64,000 bases of DNA from CAVQKZ01 sp963837325. Its GTDB lineage: Bacteria > Actinomycetota > Actinomycetes > Mycobacteriales > Jatrophihabitantaceae. Shown piece after piece: positions 60,101-64,000 of the stretch; the first letter of the stretch is position 1; each line of letters opens with the position of its first letter. The DNA lies in the NCBI GenBank assembly GCA_963837325.1, contig CAWIMV010000001.1:2294001-2358000 (forward strand), given 5' to 3'. The position numbers were made by a program, and so were the translations under genes. The notes under the pieces were generated by a model. It did not search any database. It was not told where the DNA came from and was given only the letters and a program-made list of their open reading frames with translations.

Positions 60101-61346
60101 CACTGCCGCCACGCGCGAACGCTTCGAACTCGTCGATACTCTGCTGCGGCGCTTGGAGGCGGCCGTACACCGCCGTCAGAGCTGGCTGACCGAAGTCGGT
60201 ATGAGCTCGATCCGCGACGCGCGGGTCGCGGGACATCGCGCGCCGCTGATGTTGTGCCTGCTCGACGGCTGGGACGGCTTCGTCGCAATCGCCGAGGACT
60301 ACGACGGCGGTCGAGCCGTGGACGTGGTGCTCCGCCTACTGCGCACTGGTGCAGCCGCCGGTCTCACGGTCGTCGTGGCGGGTGATCGAATCACCCTGTC
60401 CGCCCGGCTGGCCGGTGCCGTCGCAACCAAGTTCGTGCTGGCGCTGGCCGACCGCAATGACTTCGCGCTGGCCGGTGTTCCGGCTCGCGCCGTGCCACGG
60501 CACTTGCCGCCGGGGCGCGCGATCCGCACGTCCGACGGCGCCGAAGTGCAATTCGCTTACGTCGGCGCAACAGCGTCCGGCCCGGAACAGCGGCGAGTCA
60601 TCGCGGCCTTCCCGCCGCCGGAGCACGCCGGCCCCGACGCACCGGACTGCACCACACCGTTCGCACCGATACGGCTCCGGCCGTTGCCCAGCCGCATCGA
60701 CCTGTCGCAGCTGCCGGTCACTCGCGGCCGGTTCACAATCGGCGTTGCCGGTGACGGTGCCGACATGTACGACGTCGACCTGTTCGCCGGCGCCGGGCGG
60801 TTGCTCGTGACCGGCCCGCCCCGGTCTGGACGCAGCACCACCCTGTGCGTGTTGCTGGTCCAGGCGATTCGCGACGAGCTCGCCGTGCTGCTCGCCGCCC
60901 GGGCCGGTAGCCCACTCGCGCGGGCCGGCCAGACCCGGGGCATTACCGCGCTCACGCCCGAGAGCACCACCGACCCGGTCGTGCCGGTCGTGCCGATCGA
61001 CCAACACTGGCTACTGCTGGTCGATGACAGTGAGGCGTTTGTCGATACGACGGTCGGAGCGGCGCTGACGAACCTGGTCCGCGGTGCGCCTGATGGACTG
61101 GCTGTCGTGGTCGCCGCCAACAGCGACGACGTTGCCCTGACGTATCGAGGGCCGGCGGCCGAAGTACGTCGCAGCCGCTGCGCGTTGGTGCTGCAGCCGG
61201 GTCCGGGCGACGGTGAGCTGATCGGCCGACGGCTCCCGCAACGGCGCGCCATGACCCCGCCCGGCCGCGGCCTGCTGGTGCCCGACACAGCGTGGGGCGA
61301 TTGCCACTCACCGGAACCGCTGCCGGTGCAGGTTGCCCGACCATGA
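57111..61346 (+). CDS. FHA-domain FtsK/SpoIIIE-type ATPase (EssC/EccC-like)
   Basis: A 1411-residue membrane ATPase of a type VII-like secretion system. Residues 1-75 look like a ubiquitin- or FHA-like domain. An FHA domain lies at about 85-175 (VTVGRAADCDLVLTDPDVSRRHACL, with SRNGTTIDG). Two transmembrane helices lie at about 226-265. The first FtsK ATPase has an intact Walker A (GTTGAGKS, about 629-636) and VLVVDEFAAL as Walker B. The second (GGPRSGRST, near 947) and third (GPPRSGRST, near 1233) have Arg instead of Lys and are probably non-catalytic. The layout resembles Gram-positive EssC more than mycobacterial EccC. Divergent from WXG100, it lacks nearby EccB, EccD, EccE or mycosin genes. 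Confidence 0.92.
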   Translation: MRIECTVRDRDGERDVALTAPPGSVVGDLDDRLAELLGAPSPLHLWAGARPLPATTPLGAPGLRTGDVVTVGAPGDPDPSADAVLRLNVVGGPDAGRVVALPRGIVTVGRAADCDLVLTDPDVSRRHACLTVTAGGTTVHDLDSRNGTTIDGVPVDEDGAALTDAGLLRVGDSFLSIGRGHEPPAALRSTADGGLLVNRPPRDGTPVSVREIEFPVRGDVGRAQRMQWAAALVPALAGVGLALALGTAQFLAFALLSPVIILATSLSDRLHWRRIRRRDAISGRHREAMAAAEAATALALEVRLRRRAHPDPALLRQLACTPSTRLWERRRTDPDALSVRLGLTELASAVQTRRGPVSVPAGRLRDVPLAIDLRLGPLGVAGPAGVALGIARWLLCQLAVLISPADLELALLLSDAAAAQWSWVRWLPHLTRAPATTAAGRRAMIADLGALLEQRLARRREPRAWTGPWLVVLVDRAVESSDQPGLSDILMAGPAVGITAICVDTQGRHLPAACVTSVLAAGETGARLDISGRADRDRVSAVADRVTHRWADSVARALAPLADGGGAIGNGLPLQCRLLDLLGLDELDGTAARQRWASSDSGAGTVLGMGVDAAVRIDLVRDGPHALVAGTTGAGKSELLQSLVAGLALNYPPDAICFVLIDYKGGAAFADCARLPHTVGLVTDLDGPSTERALRSLHAELSRREALFAEVGAVDLTGYRAAAPPGPPLPRLVLVVDEFAALAEELPEFVSGLIAIAQRGRSLGIHLVLATQRPGGVVSPEIRANTALRVALRMSDPAESVDVIGSERAALLQHDMPGRAIIRIGTTVTDVQTARVGAPATAPGSMREISVVPLGPWRAAVAAPTRPGGAPTDLQLIVDALVSAAAAAGHRAARRPWLPPLPAELSTTALPPSTDPTSIAIGLVDRPDLQEQTPLHLDLTAGGSVLVTGGPRSGRSTALLTIAVVAAQQLGCDELAIYTVDCAGGGLVPLADLPHVGTAATRERFELVDTLLRRLEAAVHRRQSWLTEVGMSSIRDARVAGHRAPLMLCLLDGWDGFVAIAEDYDGGRAVDVVLRLLRTGAAAGLTVVVAGDRITLSARLAGAVATKFVLALADRNDFALAGVPARAVPRHLPPGRAIRTSDGAEVQFAYVGATASGPEQRRVIAAFPPPEHAGPDAPDCTTPFAPIRLRPLPSRIDLSQLPVTRGRFTIGVAGDGADMYDVDLFAGAGRLLVTGPPRSGRSTTLCVLLVQAIRDELAVLLAARAGSPLARAGQTRGITALTPESTTDPVVPVVPIDQHWLLLVDDSEAFVDTTVGAALTNLVRGAPDGLAVVVAANSDDVALTYRGPAAEVRRSRCALVLQPGPGDGELIGRRLPQRRAMTPPGRGLLVPDTAWGDCHSPEPLPVQVARP

Positions 61347-61351
61347 GGCCA

Positions 61352-62980
61352 TCAGCCCATGTGCGGATACCGATGGTCGACCGCCGGCACGAAGGTCTCC
61401 TTGATCGAACGCGGCGACGCCCATCGCAGAAGGTTCCACACCGAGCCGGCCTTGTCGTTCGTCCCCGACGCACGCGCGCCGCCGAACGGTTGCTGCCCGA
61501 CGACGGCCCCGGTTGGCTTGTCGTTGACGTAGAAGTTTCCGGCGGCAAAGCGCAGTACATTCGACGCTTCCAGGATCGCGGCGCGGTCGCGCGCGAAGAC
61601 AGCACCGGTGAGCGCGTACGGCGATACCGATTCCAGCTGGGTCAGCGTCTCGGCCCAGTGCCGATCGTCGTAGACATGCACCGCGAGCAGCGGGCCGAAG
61701 TATTCGCTGCGGAACACGTCGTGTCCCGGGTCGCCCGACTCAACCAGCGTCGGTTGCACGAAGTAGCCCACGCTGTCGTCGCTCTTGCCGCCCGCTATCA
61801 CGGTCGTGGCTGGGTCGGCCTGCAAACGGTCCTGCACACCGCTGAGCCGGTCGAACGCGCGGCGGTCGATGACGGCCCCACCGAAGTTGCTGAAGTCGGT
61901 GACATCGCCGTAGGTCAGCGACTCGGTGACTGCGACCAGCTCGTCGCGCAGGCCGGCGTCCCAGAGCGAACGCGGCACGTACGCTCGCGACGCCGCCGAG
62001 CACTTCTGGCCTTGGTACTCGAACGCTGCCCGTACCAGCCCGGTCACCAGGGCAGCAGGGTCGGCCGACGGATGGGCGAGTACGAAGTCCTTGCCCCCTG
62101 TTTCGCCCACCAGTCGCGGGTAGCCGGCGTAGGTGTCGATCGCGGCTCCGACCGTGCGCCAAAGCTGCTGAAAGGTGCTGGTCGAGCCGGTGAAGTGAAT
62201 GCCGGCCAGCGCCGGATGAGTCAGTGCCGCTTGGCTGACCGCCTGGCCGTCGCCGGTCACCATGTTGATCACGCCAGGTGGCAGCCCGGCCGCCTCGAAC
62301 AGCCGCATCGTGTGATGGGCTGCGAACTGCTGGGTCGGCGACGGCTTCCACACGATCACGTTGCCGAGCAGGGCCGGCGCCGACGGCAGGTTGCCGGCGA
62401 TAGCCGTGAAATTGAACGGGGTGATGGCCAGGACGAAACCCTCGAGCGGTCGGTAGTCCGAACGATTCCAGGTGAGCTCCGGACTCGTCGGCTGCTCGGC
62501 GAGGATCTGCCGGGCGAAGTGCACGTTGAAGCGCAGGAAGTCGGCGAGTTCACAGGCCGCGTCGATCTCGGCTTGCTGCGCCGTCTTGGACTGGCCGAGC
62601 ATGGTCGCCGCGTTCAGTGTGTCGCGCCACGTCGTCGACAGCAGATCGGCTGCACGCAGGAACACCGCGGCGCGCTCGTCGAATGGCAGATCGCGCCAAG
62701 CCGGAGCAGCCTTGAGCGCGGCCCCGATTGCGGTCTCGACGTCCGCCGGCGTGGCCTGGGCGGTGGTGCCCAGGACGTGGGCGTGCTGATGCGGCGCGAC
62801 GACGGCCACGGGTTGGCCGCCGGCCATCTGCTGCCGGCCATCGATCGTCATAGTGAGTTCGGCCGGCGAAGCGGCCAGATCCCGCAGCGTGGCGGCGAGG
62901 GTCTCCCGCTCGGTGCTGCCGGGGGCATAGCTGCGCGCCGGTTCGTTGGCCGGTGCGGGTGGTTTGGTGATTGCGTCCAT
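61352..62980 (-). CDS. pruA: L-glutamate gamma-semialdehyde dehydrogenase (PruA)
   Basis: A 542-residue aldehyde dehydrogenase that oxidises 1-pyrroline-5-carboxylate/glutamate semialdehyde to glutamate in proline catabolism. Signatures are ITPFNFTAIAGNLPSAPALLGN, FTGSTSTFQQLW, VGETGGKDFVLAHPSAD with the general-base Glu, and YQGQKCSAASRAYVP with the catalytic Cys (in parts). Length and N-terminal arm fit single-function PruA rather than fused PutA. No proline dehydrogenase gene is visible in the window. It converges on the FtsK gene 5 bp away and has no obvious operon partner. Confidence 0.95.
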   Translation of the reverse strand: MDAITKPPAPANEPARSYAPGSTERETLAATLRDLAASPAELTMTIDGRQQMAGGQPVAVVAPHQHAHVLGTTAQATPADVETAIGAALKAAPAWRDLPFDERAAVFLRAADLLSTTWRDTLNAATMLGQSKTAQQAEIDAACELADFLRFNVHFARQILAEQPTSPELTWNRSDYRPLEGFVLAITPFNFTAIAGNLPSAPALLGNVIVWKPSPTQQFAAHHTMRLFEAAGLPPGVINMVTGDGQAVSQAALTHPALAGIHFTGSTSTFQQLWRTVGAAIDTYAGYPRLVGETGGKDFVLAHPSADPAALVTGLVRAAFEYQGQKCSAASRAYVPRSLWDAGLRDELVAVTESLTYGDVTDFSNFGGAVIDRRAFDRLSGVQDRLQADPATTVIAGGKSDDSVGYFVQPTLVESGDPGHDVFRSEYFGPLLAVHVYDDRHWAETLTQLESVSPYALTGAVFARDRAAILEASNVLRFAAGNFYVNDKPTGAVVGQQPFGGARASGTNDKAGSVWNLLRWASPRSIKETFVPAVDHRYPHMG

Positions 62981-63008
62981 ACCCCGATCGTGCCATGGGG
63001 CAGGCCGC

Positions 63009-63506
63009 TCAGAGCAGGTCGACGAACGGGGCGATCTCCTGGGTGGCGTACCAGCTCAGCTCGTAGCCCTCCGTGTCATCCACGGCATCCTGGGCGGCAG
63101 GGTCGCCGAGGTCGGCCGCAATTATCGACTCGGCCGCCGCCGCGACCGCGGCCTCGGCATCCGGGCCGTCAACGTGCAGGGCCGCGATCTGCGACATCGG
63201 GACGGGTCCGGACAGCTCTACGACGCCACGATCGAGGTCGTCGCGAACGGCGACGTCTCCGTCAGGAACGTCGGCGGCGAGGACCACGCGCCGCCGGGCT
63301 GCGACCGGATCACTGTCGAGCAGGCGCAGCGACGCGCGGGCGGCCTCGAGCATTGCGGCGTACTCCAGTTCCTCGAGATCGTCGTCGACGTACCACTCGC
63401 GCAGTCCCGGCGTGACGGCGAACGCGGTGGTGGGCTCGGTACCCAACCGGCCGGCGTCGACGAGCTCGCGCAGTCCGGCAGTCGTCGCGGGCAGATACAC
63501 CCTCAT
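63009..63506 (-). CDS. DUF6912 family protein
   Basis: A 165-residue acidic protein of an actinobacterial family (DUF6912). It begins MRVYLPATTAGLRELVDAG, a characteristic start, followed by AFAVTPGLREWY, EELEYAAMLEAARASLRLL and VVLAADVPDGDV. It looks like a soluble alpha/beta protein without catalytic motifs. The ATG overlaps the stop of the patatin-like gene as ATGA, so the two are translated together. The function is unknown; association with the lipase may be meaningful. Confidence 0.85.
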   Translation of the reverse strand: MRVYLPATTAGLRELVDAGRLGTEPTTAFAVTPGLREWYVDDDLEELEYAAMLEAARASLRLLDSDPVAARRRVVLAADVPDGDVAVRDDLDRGVVELSGPVPMSQIAALHVDGPDAEAAVAAAAESIIAADLGDPAAQDAVDDTEGYELSWYATQEIAPFVDLL

Positions 63507-64000
63507 GCCCGCGCCCGTCCGGTCGCGTCGAGGTCACCGCCGCCGCGCCTCCAGCCGGCGGTCGGCGAGAGCTGTCGGGTGAGCTGTCCGGTCGCCGTGT
63601 CCTGGGCCGTCTCGAGTACCTCGGTACGCCGACCCGGGTTCATCAGGTTCAAGCCGAGCACCTCAAGGTCGGCCGGTTCCGGCGTCACCACGCACACCCG
63701 CATACCGGCCGAACGCAACTCGGCGACGTCGGCCAGGATGCCCCGGGTGATGGCCCGCCGCACCAGCCGCTCTATCCGCCCGACGGCGGTCGTGGCGCGG
63801 TCGGCCTGCACGGACGCCATCGGCGCGAACACGTAAACCTCGTCGACGGGAGCACCGCGCAACACGTCGACCGAGGCGTTCGACAGCGTGCCTCCGTCGA
63901 TGTAAGGCACTCCGTCGATAACGATTGGGGGGTACCAGGCCGGGATAGAACACGAGGCGGTCACTGCGTCGGCCAGCGTCGCCTGCCGGATGGTGCGCGG
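63503..64000 (-). CDS. Patatin-like phospholipase (N-terminus cut by window edge)
   Basis: The visible 165 residues are the C-terminal part of a patatin-like serine hydrolase; the reading frame is open to the right edge, so the nucleophile elbow (GxSxG) lies outside. The catalytic Asp motif is present as YIDGGTLSNASVDVL, preceded by VTASCSIPAWYPPIVID, both standard for the family. A trailing helical part ends with a basic Gly-rich tail. Such enzymes release fatty acids from phospholipids or other lipids. It is coupled to the DUF6912 gene by an ATGA overlap. Confidence 0.9.
   Translation of the reverse strand, partial: PRTIRQATLADAVTASCSIPAWYPPIVIDGVPYIDGGTLSNASVDVLRGAPVDEVYVFAPMASVQADRATTAVGRIERLVRRAITRGILADVAELRSAGMRVCVVTPEPADLEVLGLNLMNPGRRTEVLETAQDTATGQLTRQLSPTAGWRRGGGDLDATGRARA

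Noticed and set aside
1..64000. tRNA, rRNA or riboswitch genes
   Set aside because: I saw no tRNA-like cloverleaf, rRNA-like or recognisable riboswitch sequence in the intergenic gaps; a covariance-model search would be needed to exclude small ones.

Overview
This window is about 70% GC chromosomal DNA from an actinobacterium (Actinomycetota). The evidence is a WhiB7-type regulator with an AT-hook, a mycoredoxin, AdnA/AdnB helicase-nucleases, UvrD2 with an HRDC domain, a UPF0182 membrane protein, DUF3152 and DUF3107 proteins, a WXG100/FtsK pair, many GTG starts, and 4-bp start/stop overlaps. From memory, gene content and order follow Mycobacterium tuberculosis Rv3193c to Rv3212, with insertions. 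The lineage cannot be fixed from the sequence. A non-mycobacterial actinomycete is my guess, because several genes inserted into the block are not in the mycobacterial version.

Layout. 1-10271: UPF0182 protein (cut by the left edge), PPA1309-like protein, YlbL-type PDZ/S16 protease, small membrane protein, COG5282 zincin-like protein, YgjP-type metallopeptidase, ThiF-like protein, ABC1/UbiB kinase-like protein, iron-dependent dehydrogenase of the hydroxyacid-oxoacid transhydrogenase type, and a zinc-ribbon protein. 10279-11528: the whiB7 control region with leader ORF, intrinsic attenuator and autoregulation-type promoter. 11565-20321: lipoprotein and DHA2 exporter, UvrD2 coupled to an MFS/ArsR pair, mycoredoxin with a degenerate uridine-kinase-like protein, and an MFS/MarR pair. 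20404-32668: NudC, an M16 peptidase pair, lipoprotein, M20 dipeptidase, then adnA-adnB. 32771-37681: acetyltransferase, universal stress protein, MerR fusion, DUF222/HNH protein, VOC protein, alkyltransferase-like protein and DinB-like protein. 37739-44175: MoeZ, DUF3152, Ku with split LigD (ligase and polymerase), TetR and DUF3107. 44316-55286: sigma factor and partner, ferritin-like protein, DEAD-box helicase, beta-propeller protein, hydrolase, MpaB-like protein, RecB-family nuclease, PHP phosphoesterase, PH-domain protein and Nudix protein. 55305-64000: MaoC hydratase, SUFU-domain protein, WXG100, FHA-FtsK ATPase, PruA, DUF6912 and a patatin-like lipase cut by the right edge.

Main themes. 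DNA repair is heavily represented: UvrD2, AdnAB, Ku, LigD ligase and polymerase, an alkyltransferase-like protein and a RecB-family nuclease. Redox and antibiotic stress functions are also present: WhiB7, mycoredoxin, three exporters and NudC. Many neighbours are translationally coupled through ATGA or GTGA overlaps.

The most interesting non-coding features are four. A cluster of DnaA boxes lies at 6179-6362, far from any dnaA gene. The whiB7 attenuator has a long leader ORF. A 44-nt palindromic element occurs twice with conserved ends and centre (20353 and 38965). A four-copy degenerate repeat lies upstream of the DUF222/HNH gene. I saw no rRNA, tRNA, insertion sequence, CRISPR array or prophage. 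I did not find a clearly new multi-gene system. The nearest candidates are the compact WXG100/FHA-FtsK/SUFU locus and the DnaA-box cluster.
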